DNA of 64,000 nt from NCBI GenBank assembly GCA_022824025.1, contig JAJEBF010000056.1:124001-188000 (forward strand), read 5' to 3'. The notes beneath the pieces are model-generated. The model had not been told where the DNA came from. It saw nothing but the letters and a program-made list of their open reading frames with translations, and did no database searches. This document shows positions 1 through 8,190 of the stretch, in pieces. This DNA is from Caldilineaceae bacterium (lineage in GTDB: Bacteria; Chloroflexota; Anaerolineae; Caldilineales; Caldilineaceae). The position numbers were made by a program, and so were the translations under genes. Position 1 is the first letter of the stretch. Every line of letters starts with the position of its first letter.

Positions 1-146
1 GCGCCTTGTATCAGTGCGCTATATGCTTCAAAGGGATCGGTGCCAAGCAACAACAGGAGCAATATTCCGACCAAAAGTGCGACCAGCATCGCCGCCACCG
101 GCAGCAATACATCGATCAGTTTGGCCAGATATAGTCGAATTTTCAT
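1..146 (-). CDS. ABC transporter permease, sugar/nucleoside type (N-terminal part only)
   Basis: Reading leftwards from an ATG at 146, 48 codons are visible before the window ends. They give a short basic start (MKIRLYLAKLID) and one long hydrophobic segment (roughly residues 13-33), then the sequence GTDPFEAYSALIQGA. Known of the family: a first membrane helix followed by a G-x-[DN]-P-x-x-A-Y-x-A-L loop is typical of the BPD_transp_2 permeases that import simple sugars or nucleosides with a BmpA-like binding protein. The gene lies in the same direction as the cupin and methyltransferase genes to its right, 123 bases after the cupin stop. Only the first transmembrane helix can be seen, so the family call is moderate and the substrate unknown. 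Confidence 0.6.
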   Translation of the reverse strand, partial: MKIRLYLAKLIDVLLPVAAMLVALLVGILLLLLLGTDPFEAYSALIQG

Positions 147-269
147 CCTTTACTCAGTAGCGCGTTGCCATCGCGCATGGGGATCATCCGACTTTCACCT
201 CGCAGCCACATTGCGTGCAAGAACCGTCGGATTAGCAAACTGTCCCGATTATAGCACCATTCCCACAAT

Positions 270-668
270 TCAAACAGTGCTCTGAAACGCGTCGCATCTG
301 CCTTCCTCTGCATCCGGATAGAGAACCGCCGGCGCGGCGCGGGCAAAAACTGCAATGAGGCGCGCCGGCGCCTCCCCCACGTTGCGAACTTCATGGAGGA
401 CGCCCTCCGGCACAAACACCGTGGTGTCCGCGCCGACCCGGTGGCGTTCATCTCCCAGTGTGACTTCAACTTCGCCGCTGAGAAAGGTCAGGCTCTCTTC
501 ACAATCATGGTAATGCAGCGGGATCACGCCGCCAGGAGGCATGTATTGCTCCCAAAGCTCCATCTGCTCTGCGCCGCACGTGCGCCCCGTGATGATGCGC
601 GCGCCCGGAATGCTGCTGCGCGTGTTGATCGGGTCGTAATCGCTGTGGTTATGTGGAAGAACTGCCAT
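270..668 (-). CDS. Small single-domain cupin protein
   Basis: 132 residues forming one cupin beta-barrel. The first cupin motif is seen at about residues 46-70 (PGGVIPLHYHDCEESLTFLSG), supplying two His and a Glu as metal ligands; the second is VFVPEGVLHEVRNVG at about 84-98, with the last His. All four usual metal ligands are present, so an active metal site is likely. Small stand-alone cupins of this type bind sugars or small acids or act as isomerases/dioxygenases; the sequence does not tell which. It lies 32 bases downstream of the methyltransferase gene on the same strand, so the two are probably co-transcribed. Confidence 0.8.
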   Translation of the reverse strand: MAVLPHNHSDYDPINTRSSIPGARIITGRTCGAEQMELWEQYMPPGGVIPLHYHDCEESLTFLSGEVEVTLGDERHRVGADTTVFVPEGVLHEVRNVGEAPARLIAVFARAAPAVLYPDAEEGRCDAFQSTV

Positions 669-700
669 TTTTTCACCGCCCTGTTTTCAGATTCCAGCAG

Positions 701-1405
701 CTAGCCGTTTTCACCTGTTCCAGGCAACCTTCGCAAGCGCAGCATTCGGCTGCCGCCCTTCTGAAATTCATAAGGCGCCTCCATAACTCTAGCCTCAATG
801 CCCCGCAGCGCAAAAACCTCAATTACGCCCTGCACGTGGGGCGACGGAGCCCCGCCAACCTGCAGCAGCGGAAAGGCCCGCGCCTCCGGGGCCACCCGCA
901 GCATCTCCTCCAGCGCCTGCACATGAAAGTCCAGATCAAACTCCCTGCTATACAGAAATAGAAGGTGGGAAGAAAGCGCGAGGTCAAAACTGTTGTCCTC
1001 AAAAGGCAGGTCCGGCAGCGAGGCTTCCACATAACGGCCCTCGCGCTTACCCGCCGCGTAGTCGGCCAGAAACCGGCGCATCGCCCACATCCGCCGCTCT
1101 CCCAGCGCCGGCAGCGACGGCACATACGTCCACACAAAGTCATCCCGGTTGCGCGCCAGTTGCTCCATGATTATGTCGTATGTCTCCTCTACGCGCCGTT
1201 CGATTGCCTCCCCAGGAAACGCGTACAACGGATCGACCGAGACAACCGAGCGGCCCAGCGCAGTCATCTCCGCATTGAAGCTGGCCGGGCCGTCCCCGCA
1301 ACCAAGAGTCCGCCCCCTGAGCTCCCGCTCCCGCAGGTCGAACATCCCCTGATATTCCGCCATCGTCCGCCCCCAAGGCACGACGCCATCGACCGTGAAG
1401 GGCAT
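701..1405 (-). CDS. SAM-dependent methyltransferase-like protein
   Basis: 234 residues. A class I (Rossmann) methyltransferase core can be traced: glycine-rich motif I around residues 33-40 (TLGCGDGPASF), the acidic end of strand 2 (SVVSVDPLY) and motif IV near residue 135 (PFEDNSFDLALSSHLLFLY), where the D-x-A-L-S-x-x-L-F-L-Y run resembles the catalytic-side loop of type 11 methyltransferases. A basic segment GKREGRYVEASLPDLPF precedes it. The substrate cannot be predicted. The ATG at 1405 has an AAAAGG stretch about 7 bases upstream. On the minus strand a TATAAT hexamer lies at 1478-1473, a possible -10 for this gene and the cupin behind it, although no good -35 is visible. Confidence 0.75.
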   Translation of the reverse strand: MPFTVDGVVPWGRTMAEYQGMFDLRERELRGRTLGCGDGPASFNAEMTALGRSVVSVDPLYAFPGEAIERRVEETYDIIMEQLARNRDDFVWTYVPSLPALGERRMWAMRRFLADYAAGKREGRYVEASLPDLPFEDNSFDLALSSHLLFLYSREFDLDFHVQALEEMLRVAPEARAFPLLQVGGAPSPHVQGVIEVFALRGIEARVMEAPYEFQKGGSRMLRLRRLPGTGENG

Positions 1406-1560
1406 CCCTATGCCTTTTCTTTACCCGAATGTTGAGCGGTTTCCATTCCCCCTCCCTGTGCAGAACTGACTCATTATAACCTACTCAGAACCTGAAATAC
1501 CTGGTCGCGCCCGGCCCGCCACCCTTGTCTGGTCGCCCGCGGTCCTTGCATGCACCGTCC

Positions 1561-1757
1561 CCCCCCTGTAGGGGCGCCCCTTGTGGGCGCCCAAACCCCT
1601 CCGCACAGAAGCCCTCCTCCAATCTGAGACGCCAACAAGCCCCTCGCGCCCTTCCCCTGCAGTTCATCCCGCCGTTCCCCAACATATCCCCGTCCAGGCA
1701 ACAACCCATCCCCCTAATCCCCTAAATCCCCCCAAATCCCCGTTCAGACAACTAACC
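1561..1757. repeat. Dispersed GC-rich intergenic repeat, family A, long copy
   Basis: The stretch begins with CCCCTGTAGGGGCGCC and continues with a second GGGCGCCC block after CTTGT, so the two self-complementary GGGCGCCC octamers can pair as a stem. It runs on into a C-rich tail (CCGCACAGAAGCC, GAGACGCCAACA, CCCGTTCAGACAACT) that recurs almost base for base at 59391-59565. Shorter copies of the head lie at 18681, 33134, 45671 and 59287. All copies are intergenic. The whole 1406-1971 interval holds no other supported gene. Confidence 0.8.
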
Positions 1758-1971
1758 CCTGACCATTATGGTTCCCAGCGGCGGCCTGAAACCAACGCCA
1801 ATCTCGGCCGAACGCGCCGCCCCTGCAACGAATCCAGCCGATCGGTGTTCTCTACTTCTGGAACCTGCAGAATCCAGACAGCAAGCCGGCCGGTCCCCGA
1901 CCGCGAGCGGCCCGGAGTCCGCAAAACCAGGCCTTGCCACCAGCAATAGCACAGCAAGCGGAGAACGCACC

Positions 1972-2607
1972 TTGTCGGCAAACGAACCGCGCAACCCCGC
2001 CTGGCCCACAGGCAGTCACATCGTACTCCGCCAAATGTGGCCAGGCGGCGTATGGGCCGCCATTCCGGCGACCATGATCGAAGACAGCGCCGACCTGGTC
2101 TCCCTCTACATCGCCCCCGGCGCCGTCTTTGCCGGCCCGGACTGCTCACGCGATGAACACCTGCACGTCGCCGCAACCGGCGCCTGGCAACGCAAACTCT
2201 ACGAGTGGACCGGGCAGCACCACGTCTGGTCATCCCGTCCCGGTGAAGCCGCCTCCATCTGGACATTCTGGTCGGCCCCCGATTGGACCCACGCCGGCTG
2301 GAAAGTCAATCCCGAACTGCCCCTTAAACGCACGCCCATCGGCTTCGACACGACCGACCACGTCCTCGACGCGGTCATCAGCCCCGACCTCAGTTCCTGG
2401 CAGCTCAAGGACGAAGACGAACTCGCCGTCGCCATCGAACTTGGCCTGTTTACAGCTGCTGAAGGAGAGCGGATCCGCCGCGAAACACAGCGTATCGCCA
2501 GCGAATGTATAACCGCCCGCCGCTGCCAGCTTCAAGCATGGGCTGCCTGGCGCCCCCCGTCTCATTGGAAACTTCCCGTCCTCCAGGGAAACTGGGAAGC
2601 CGCGTGA
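1972..2607 (+). CDS. DUF402 (FomD-like barrel) domain protein
   Basis: About 211 residues if started at the TTG at 1972, which has GGAG eight bases upstream; the frame stays open to an ATG at 1768, but that ATG lies next to the family A repeat and the extra 68 residues are low-complexity and unlike the family, so I prefer the TTG. The DUF402 fold shows as the strand MWPGGVWAAIPATMIEDS, a W-rich central part (LYEWTGQHHVWSSRP, FWSAPDWTHAGWKVN) and the typical acidic end GFDTTDHVLDAVISPDLSSWQLKDEDELAVAIELGLF. Family members are phosphoesterases such as nucleoside di/triphosphatases or FomD. The last 12 codons lie in a direct repeat that recurs 550 bases downstream, so the natural C-terminus may have been altered. 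Confidence 0.7.
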   Translation: MSANEPRNPAWPTGSHIVLRQMWPGGVWAAIPATMIEDSADLVSLYIAPGAVFAGPDCSRDEHLHVAATGAWQRKLYEWTGQHHVWSSRPGEAASIWTFWSAPDWTHAGWKVNPELPLKRTPIGFDTTDHVLDAVISPDLSSWQLKDEDELAVAIELGLFTAAEGERIRRETQRIASECITARRCQLQAWAAWRPPSHWKLPVLQGNWEAA

Positions 2608-2614
2608 AGTCACT
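2572..2614. repeat. Imperfect direct repeat, left copy
   Basis: Begins CTTCCCGTCC and contains CAGGGAAACTG and CGCGTGA; the copy at 3119-3164 matches it with a few substitutions and a three-base insertion. Each copy also holds a TTCCC...GGGAA inverted repeat. The left copy encodes the end and stop codon of the DUF402 gene. Together the two copies bracket the antitoxin gene. Confidence 0.7.
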
Positions 2615-2786
2615 GTCGTGGAACATGCAATTCACAGCACTCAGGGCAAAGCGAAATCTTTTGCGGCAGTACAACTGTGAGTGGTATTCTAACTGTTTAC
2701 TATATCTATGACCCGAACAGAATTAGGATTTTCGGGGCCGGTTACTGGAGAAAGTACCGGAAGCTATACTTGGACCAGGGGAGCGC

Positions 2787-3068
2787 ATGAGCCAGAATCT
2801 TGACCCGCCAAGACAAACTTGGGAGACAGCAGAATACTCGGAAAATTCTGAACTACCAGAAGTTGAAGACCTGCAAATTATCGACAAAGGGTTCTTGCCT
2901 CGCCCGGAGGAACTGGTCTTCAAAGACACCGAGACAGAAAATATCACGGTGCCTCTTGACAAAGAGACGGTTGCTTTTTTCAAGGACAAAGCAAAGGAGT
3001 TAGGCGCCTCTTATCAGACGTTAGTTCGGAGTATCCTCAAGGAGTATGTAGCTCGACAGAGTAGATAG
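2787..3068 (+). CDS. Ribbon-helix-helix (CopG/BrnA-like) antitoxin without a toxin partner
   Basis: 93 residues. The N-terminal half is acidic and probably disordered. Residues ~55-92 read ITVPLDKETVAFFK followed by KDKAKELGASYQTLVRSILKEYV, a clear ribbon-helix-helix: a beta strand, a first helix, a turn with G-x-x-Y-Q-T and a second helix. This is the arrangement of CopG/BrnA antitoxins, which repress their own operon and neutralise a partner toxin. A BrnT-type toxin would be expected just upstream, but the 180 bases before the gene hold no plausible toxin ORF, and neither does the sequence after it. RBS: AGGGGAGCGC before the ATG. The surroundings are AT-richer than the neighbours and are bracketed by direct repeats, suggesting acquisition. 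A chromosomal orphan repressor is the alternative. Confidence 0.75.
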   Translation: MSQNLDPPRQTWETAEYSENSELPEVEDLQIIDKGFLPRPEELVFKDTETENITVPLDKETVAFFKDKAKELGASYQTLVRSILKEYVARQSR

Positions 3069-3118
3069 ACTTCCTGTTGTTACAGAAAGGCAGGGAGCAG
3101 TCTGTGACGCCACGTAAG

Positions 3119-3164
3119 CTTCCCACCCTCCTGCCAGGGAAACTGAGAAACCGCGTGACGTCAC
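3119..3164. repeat. Imperfect direct repeat, right copy
   Basis: Starts CTTCCCACCCTCC and contains CCAGGGAAACTGAG and CGCGTGACGTCAC. It is the partner of the copy at 2572-2614 and lies between the antitoxin gene and the convergent FAH gene. See the left copy for the shared features. Confidence 0.7.
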
Positions 3165-3181
3165 AACACTGCTATCCCATA

Positions 3182-3955
3182 CTACGCCTCCGCCACCACC
3201 GGATTGCGCAGCACGCCTACCCCTGAAATCTCAATCTCCACCACATCGCCCGGCTGAACTGGTCCCACGCCCGACGGGGTGCCCGTCATGATCACATCCC
3301 CCGGCAGCAGCGTAATCGCCTCGCTGATATAAGCGATCAACTGCGCCACCGAAAAGATCAGGTCGTCCGTGTTCGTGTGCTGCTTGACCTCACCGTTCAA
3401 TCGGGTTGTCAGCTCAAGATTCGTGGAGTCCAGCCCGGTGGCGATGCAGGGCCCCAGCGGCTTGAACGTATCGAATCCCTTGCCAATCAGCATGCAGCCG
3501 TTCGCCATTTCATTGGCCTGGATCACCCGCTCGCTGACATCGTTCCCGCAGCTGTATCCCAACACACAGTCCAGAGCATCCGCCTCTGACACCCGGCGCG
3601 CCTCTTTGCCGATGATGACCGAAAGTTCACCCTCATAATGCACGTTCTGTCCCTGACGCGGGTAGATGATCGCCTCCTCCGGGTCCAGAATAGCCGTCCA
3701 GGGCAGCATGAAGAGCATCGGCTGGTCCGGCGGCGTCTGCCCGCCCTCCTCAGCATGGGCCAGATAGTTCAGCCCCACCCCAATCAGCCGCGGCTTCCCC
3801 ACCGGCGCCAGCACCTTCACGTTGTCCAGGTGCGTTGTCTCGCCGCTCTCCTCGAAACTGTCCCACGGACACGAGGCCATCTGCCGGATCGTCCCGTCCT
3901 CCTCCAGGATGCCGTAGCTCGTCGTGCCGTCGGAACTGTAGCGTAAAATCTTCAT
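3182..3955 (-). CDS. Fumarylacetoacetate hydrolase family protein
   Basis: 257 residues, a normal length for single-domain FAH enzymes (fumarylpyruvate/acylpyruvate hydrolases, 2-hydroxyhepta-2,4-diene-1,7-dioate isomerases, 2,4-diketo-3-deoxy-sugar-acid hydrolases). The family core is intact: GVGLNYLAHAEE near residue 60, the metal site HYEGELSVIIG at 106-116 with Glu108 and Glu110, GNDVSERVIQ near 137 with Asp139, and the end motif MTGTPSGVGPVQPGDVVEIEI. The enzyme splits or isomerises a dicarbonyl acid with a divalent metal. It is transcribed away from the SDR gene at 4200. The SDR/dehydratase neighbourhood fits the diketo-hydrolase pathway for deoxysugar acids, but that is inference. Confidence 0.9.
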   Translation of the reverse strand: MKILRYSSDGTTSYGILEEDGTIRQMASCPWDSFEESGETTHLDNVKVLAPVGKPRLIGVGLNYLAHAEEGGQTPPDQPMLFMLPWTAILDPEEAIIYPRQGQNVHYEGELSVIIGKEARRVSEADALDCVLGYSCGNDVSERVIQANEMANGCMLIGKGFDTFKPLGPCIATGLDSTNLELTTRLNGEVKQHTNTDDLIFSVAQLIAYISEAITLLPGDVIMTGTPSGVGPVQPGDVVEIEISGVGVLRNPVVAEA

Positions 3956-4199
3956 CGTGGACGCTTCTCCTTGTGTTGAGTGATTTATGAGTCCAATGTA
4001 GACGCTCGTAGACCAAAAGCCCTCCTGACCCCTTTGCAGGTAACCCTGCCCTTTCGTTTCTTCGGTAGGAAAAGGATTGCAGCCGTGATAGACTGTGCGC
4101 TACCATCAAAAAGCGTGGGCGGCGGACTCGCTGTTGCCTGCCTTCCCGCAGTCCACCCGTCTCAGATTTCCTTTCACTGAAACAAAGGAGCGCACAAAT

Positions 4200-4955
4200 A
4201 TGACCACCTCCGGCAGAGTCGCAATCATCACCGGCGCAGGCTCAGGCATCGGCAAAAGGACCGCCCTTCTCCTGCTTGCGGAAGGCTACTCAGTCGCCCT
4301 CGCCGGCCGCCGCGTTGACCGCCTCGAAGAAACCGCCGCAGAAGCCGGCGCCGGCGACCGCGCCCTCGTCGTCCAAACCGACGTGACCGATCCCGCCGCC
4401 GTCGACAACCTGTTCGACCGCACCATCGAAGCCTTCGGCCGCCTCGACCTCCTCTTCAACAACGCCGGCCGCGGCGCGCCCCGCGCCGACTTTGACGAAA
4501 TCGCCTACGAAGACTGGAAATCCGTTGTAGACGTAAACCTGACCGGCGTCTTCCTCTGTTCGCAGCGGGCCTTCCGCATCATGAAAAATCAGACGCCCCA
4601 GGGCGGCCGCATCATCAACAACGGCTCCATCTCGGCCCATACACCACGCCCCAACTCCGCCCCCTACACCTCGACCAAACACGCCATCACCGGCCTGACC
4701 AAATCCACCTCTCTCGACGGCCGCGCCTACAACATCTGCTGCGGCCAGATCGACATCGGCAACGCCGCCACCGAAATGACCGAACGCATGCGCTCCGGCA
4801 TCGTGCAGGCCAACGGCACAACCATGGTCGAGCCGAACATGGACTCCGATGGCGTCGCCCAAACCATCCTCTACATGGACAGCCTGCCACTGGACACCAA
4901 CGTGCTCACCCTGACCGTCATGGCCAATCAGATGCCTTACGTAGGCCGAGGCTGA
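4200..4955 (+). CDS. Short-chain dehydrogenase/reductase
   Basis: 251 residues from the ATG at 4200, chosen because AAAGGAG lies nine bases upstream; the open frame continues to 4095 but the added residues are unlike the family. The NAD(P)-binding TGAGSGIG is at residues 11-18, the NNAG motif is present (LLFNNAGRG), and the catalytic Ser, Tyr and Lys are in NNGSISAHTPRPNSAPYTSTKHA. All classical SDR residues are kept, so it is probably an active alcohol/sugar oxidoreductase of unknown substrate. The C-terminal part lacks the usual DGG motif of FabG-like enzymes and ends MANQMPYVGRG. It converges on the PhyH gene, with six bases between the stops. Confidence 0.9.
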   Translation: MTTSGRVAIITGAGSGIGKRTALLLLAEGYSVALAGRRVDRLEETAAEAGAGDRALVVQTDVTDPAAVDNLFDRTIEAFGRLDLLFNNAGRGAPRADFDEIAYEDWKSVVDVNLTGVFLCSQRAFRIMKNQTPQGGRIINNGSISAHTPRPNSAPYTSTKHAITGLTKSTSLDGRAYNICCGQIDIGNAATEMTERMRSGIVQANGTTMVEPNMDSDGVAQTILYMDSLPLDTNVLTLTVMANQMPYVGRG

Positions 4956-4961
4956 TCGCGC

Positions 4962-5831
4962 CTACTGGTAGCCTCCAATCCCCAGGAGCTCTTTCGTCTC
5001 GGAATCGGCTTCGTCCAGATAGGCATCGACGAGGCTGTCCTCCGGTTTGACGCCAAAAGGAGAATAGCGCATCCACGTCGGCCCGTAACAGAGGATAAGC
5101 AAACGCCGTTTCTCGCCGTCAGGCCGCGTCGGCAGGGCCCGGTGCCAAAGATTGCTGTGCATGATGATGCACGTCCCTGCCGGCCCCCGCACCACCTTCT
5201 GGCCCGGCAAGTCGTCATAGCAGTCAGCCGGCAGCGGGTCATGGATCCGCCGGTGCGATCCCGGCACAATCGCCAGCGTGCCATTCGCCTCATTCAGTTC
5301 ATCCAGGTAGATCAGGCAGTCTATCGTATGGGGAAAGGAGAAAAAAGCCGGCAATGGCTTGGGTATTGTCCGCCGGTGCAAGTGCCAGTGCGTCTCCTGG
5401 TTCGGCTCACCCGGGTAGCTGACACGCCCGCCCAACTGGCGGATGCGCACGAACGGCCCCAATACCGCCCGCGCCACCGAAAGCAACGGCTCGCAGTCGA
5501 TCAGCTCCAGAAAGGCCGGGTGCTTGTCCATCAAATAGCGCGGAAACCAGCCCCCGAACTGGCCTGACCGGCTGATGGCCGCTGAGCCCTCTTCCACCTC
5601 GGCCGCCTCCACCTCGTCCAGCGCATTGCGCAGCCGCGCCAACGCCTCCCCCCGGAAGAGCGCCTCCCGGAGCAAATACCCCTGCTCCGCCAGCTGCTCG
5701 ACCTCCTGCGGCGTCGCCAGCACAGTGAAACTGCGCTCCTTGTCTTCACTGGCCACATTGGTCATAATCTCATATGTGACCGTGTGGCTGGGAAACTCAT
5801 CATACGTTCGCCGTCTAGGCATACTCTTCAT
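4962..5831 (-). CDS. Phytanoyl-CoA dioxygenase (PhyH) family protein with altered iron site
   Basis: 289 residues of the PhyH double-stranded beta-helix type (iron- and 2-oxoglutarate-dependent hydroxylases). Family landmarks: YLLREALFRGEALARLRNALDEVEAA at the start, the core loop after GEPNQETHWHLHRR, IYLDELNEANGTLAIVPGSHRR, then HSNLWHRALPTRPDGEKRRLLIL, which carries the distal His and the 2-oxoglutarate-binding Arg. Odd: the proximal metal motif, normally W-H-x-D, reads W-H-L-H, so the carboxylate ligand of the facial triad is missing or has moved. The enzyme may use a different metal site, be a halogenase-like or non-catalytic variant, or simply align differently. No signal peptide; cytoplasmic. 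Confidence 0.85.
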   Translation of the reverse strand: MKSMPRRRTYDEFPSHTVTYEIMTNVASEDKERSFTVLATPQEVEQLAEQGYLLREALFRGEALARLRNALDEVEAAEVEEGSAAISRSGQFGGWFPRYLMDKHPAFLELIDCEPLLSVARAVLGPFVRIRQLGGRVSYPGEPNQETHWHLHRRTIPKPLPAFFSFPHTIDCLIYLDELNEANGTLAIVPGSHRRIHDPLPADCYDDLPGQKVVRGPAGTCIIMHSNLWHRALPTRPDGEKRRLLILCYGPTWMRYSPFGVKPEDSLVDAYLDEADSETKELLGIGGYQ

Positions 5832-5998
5832 GACCTCTCGTTCGCGGTTTTCCAGCCCAATGCCGGCGCAGACCCTGAACCGGCCTCGATGTTCTAGCTA
5901 GTCTACGGCAGTTCCCGCCTCCCGCGCAAAGGCCCGCGCCGGACGCCGCTTGCGGCACTGGCGGCGCAACACAGTCCCACTTCGGAGAAACTCGCCCT

Positions 5999-7006
5999 AT
6001 GGCCAAACAAAAGGTGATTCTGAATCCATATCCCCGTCCCCCGGATATGGTCATGTCCCCTCAGGATGCGGACCGGCTTCACGACCTGGTCGACGTAGTC
6101 TGGGGCATGGACGAAAACATCCCCGAGTCTGAGTTCGCCCGCGCCTGCGGAGATGCCTACGCCGTCATAACCTCTTCCTGGCAGCGCAGATCACTGGACG
6201 ACATGCCCAACCTGCGGGCAATCATGGAAACCGGCGGCCGCCATCCCAGCCCCTCGGTTTTGGACTACAAGACCTGCTTTGCACGCGGCATCCGCGTCCT
6301 CAGTTGCGCACCCGCCTACGGCCCCATGGTTGCCGAAATGGCGCTCGGCATGGCCATCGCCGCCGCCCGCGGCATCGTCAGCGCCCATCGCGACTTCGCC
6401 GCCGGCGAGGAACTCTACCTCTACCCCAGCAACAGCGCCGCCTTTACACTCTACGACCAGCCCGTCGGCTTTATCGGCTTCGGCGGCCTGGCGCAATCAC
6501 TCAAGCCGCTGCTGGCCCCCTTCCGCTGCCCGATTCAGGTCTACGATCCCTGGCTGCCCGCCAGCTTCATAGAAGAGCGCGGCTGCGTCCCGGTCAGCCT
6601 CCAGGAGTTGCTCTCAACAGCACGCGTCATCTTCGTCCTGGCCATCCCCTCCAACGAGAACAGAGCCATGCTCGACCGCGAGCTGCTCTCGCTAATCGGG
6701 TCCGACGCCGTCCTCGTCCTCATCAGCCGCTCCCATCTCGTCGACTTTGACGCGCTCACCGAACTGCTGCACCAGGGCCGCTTCCGCGCCGCCATCGACG
6801 TCTTCCCGCAGGAGCCCCTGGCCGCAGACCATCCCATTCGCACCGCCCCCAACACGATTCTCTCCGCCCATCGCGCCGGCTCCGTCTGGCAGGATATGCA
6901 CAACATCGGACGCATGGTCGTCGACGACCTGGAAACGATGCTGGCCGGCCTCCCGCCGACCAAAATGCAGAACGCCCAACCCGAAATCGTCTACCGCCTG
7001 CCGTAG
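5999..7006 (+). CDS. D-2-hydroxyacid dehydrogenase-like NAD-binding protein
   Basis: 335 residues with the two-domain layout of D-isomer-specific 2-hydroxyacid dehydrogenases (phosphoglycerate/glyoxylate reductase type). The NAD domain shows VGFIGFGGLAQSLKPLLAPF (about residues 155-175), a variant of the G-x-G-x-x-A/G motif, followed by the acidic strand end VYDPW. The late motif DALTELLHQGRFRAAIDVFPQEPLAADHPIRTAPNTILSAHRAG contains the family Asp-V-F-P-x-E-P-L and the catalytic His (AHRAG). The usual catalytic Arg segment reads VLVLISRSHLVD, again with an Arg. It probably interconverts a 2-hydroxy and a 2-oxo acid with NAD(H). ATG at 5999 with GGAG ten bases upstream. It leads a same-strand run into uxuA. 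Confidence 0.85.
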   Translation: MAKQKVILNPYPRPPDMVMSPQDADRLHDLVDVVWGMDENIPESEFARACGDAYAVITSSWQRRSLDDMPNLRAIMETGGRHPSPSVLDYKTCFARGIRVLSCAPAYGPMVAEMALGMAIAAARGIVSAHRDFAAGEELYLYPSNSAAFTLYDQPVGFIGFGGLAQSLKPLLAPFRCPIQVYDPWLPASFIEERGCVPVSLQELLSTARVIFVLAIPSNENRAMLDRELLSLIGSDAVLVLISRSHLVDFDALTELLHQGRFRAAIDVFPQEPLAADHPIRTAPNTILSAHRAGSVWQDMHNIGRMVVDDLETMLAGLPPTKMQNAQPEIVYRLP

Positions 7007-7116
7007 CAGCCAGCACGATCTGCCTGCTCAGCCCGCCAACAAGCGCCAGCTCACTATGTAGTCGCCTTGGAGATCTGCTTTCACACTGCTCATCGTTCTC
7101 GCAAACGGAGCCGAAC

Positions 7117-8130
7117 ATGAGAATCTGCGTTTACGCAACCCTGCCCGACAAGGACAACTTCCTCGGCTTTCTCAAACAGTACGACATCCTCGACGTCGCC
7201 CTCAGTTCCACCTCCCATCCCGAACACCGCACACGCTTCTCACCCGCAGCGGCAACCAAACCAGGCGCCTTCTGGGACTTCCAAACCCTGCTGTGGGCGC
7301 GCACGCAGTGCGAAGAAGCCGGTCTCAACCTCGTCTCCATCGAGAATCCCCTGCCGAACTGGTGCTATGAAAAGATCGTCATGGGCCAGGAAGGCCGCGA
7401 CCAGCAGATCGAAAATGTCGCCGAGACCATCCGTAACATGGGCCGCGCCGGCATTCCTGTCTACGGCTACCACTGGATGGTCAATCAGCCGGGCGTCACG
7501 CGCAACTCCTGGCGCACATCGCTCACCACGCCCGGCCGCGGCAACGCCCAGGTCAGCCGTTTTGAGCTGGAGCTGGCCGATCGCGGCCCCCTATTCCGCG
7601 AACGGGAGTACAGTCACGAGGAGATGTGGAGCAACTACGAATATTTCATCAAGGCCATCGTCCCCGTGGCAGAGGAGGCCGGCGTTAGACTGGCCCTCCA
7701 TCCCGATGACCCGCCCGTCGAAAAGCTGGGCGGTATGCCGCGCCTTTTCTGCAGTCCGGAAGGCTTTCAGCGCGCCATGGACATCGCCGACAGCCCCGCC
7801 AGCGGCCTCAACTTCTGTCTTGGGAACTGGACCGCAATGAACGTTGACATCCACGCGGCCGTCCGCCGCTTTGGCGGTCGCGGGCAGATCGTCTATGGTC
7901 ATGTCCAGGGCGTACAGGGCACTGCGCCCGATTTCCGCGAGTGTTTCCTCGAAGAGGCCGACTGCGACTTTCTGGAGATTTTCAGGACCTTCAGAGAAGT
8001 TGGCTTCGATGGCGCCCTCATCCCCGGCCATTTCCCCCATACCATCTACGACGACGTGAGCCCGCATCAAGGGCTGCTCTACTCGGCCGGTTACATCAAA
8101 GGGCTTCTCAAGTCACTTGAAGCAGAATAA
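7117..8130 (+). CDS. uxuA: Mannonate dehydratase
   Basis: 337 residues, the length of single-domain UxuA enzymes. Mannonate dehydratase removes water from D-mannonate to give 2-keto-3-deoxy-D-gluconate, the key step in bacterial D-glucuronate use. Family features seen: the N-terminal TIM-barrel start, RNMGRAGIPVYGYHWM, EEAGVRLALHPDDPP with the metal-binding His, GLNFCLGNW with the catalytic Cys, and a second His in YGHVQGVQG. The gene has GGAG seven bases before its ATG and follows the dehydrogenase at 5999 by 110 bases, then leads the P-loop-like protein at 8191. Confusion with other xylose-isomerase-like proteins is possible but the LHPDDPP and Cys/His pattern favour UxuA. Confidence 0.85.
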   Translation: MRICVYATLPDKDNFLGFLKQYDILDVALSSTSHPEHRTRFSPAAATKPGAFWDFQTLLWARTQCEEAGLNLVSIENPLPNWCYEKIVMGQEGRDQQIENVAETIRNMGRAGIPVYGYHWMVNQPGVTRNSWRTSLTTPGRGNAQVSRFELELADRGPLFREREYSHEEMWSNYEYFIKAIVPVAEEAGVRLALHPDDPPVEKLGGMPRLFCSPEGFQRAMDIADSPASGLNFCLGNWTAMNVDIHAAVRRFGGRGQIVYGHVQGVQGTAPDFRECFLEEADCDFLEIFRTFREVGFDGALIPGHFPHTIYDDVSPHQGLLYSAGYIKGLLKSLEAE

Positions 8131-8190
8131 TCATAGCAATTCAGGATCCGCCGAAAACCCGTACAACAACATTGAGGGAGAAACAGACCA

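Noticed and set aside
1768..1971. ATG start of the DUF402 gene at 1768
   Set aside because: The added 68 residues begin beside a family A repeat and are low-complexity; a TTG at 1972 has a good RBS.
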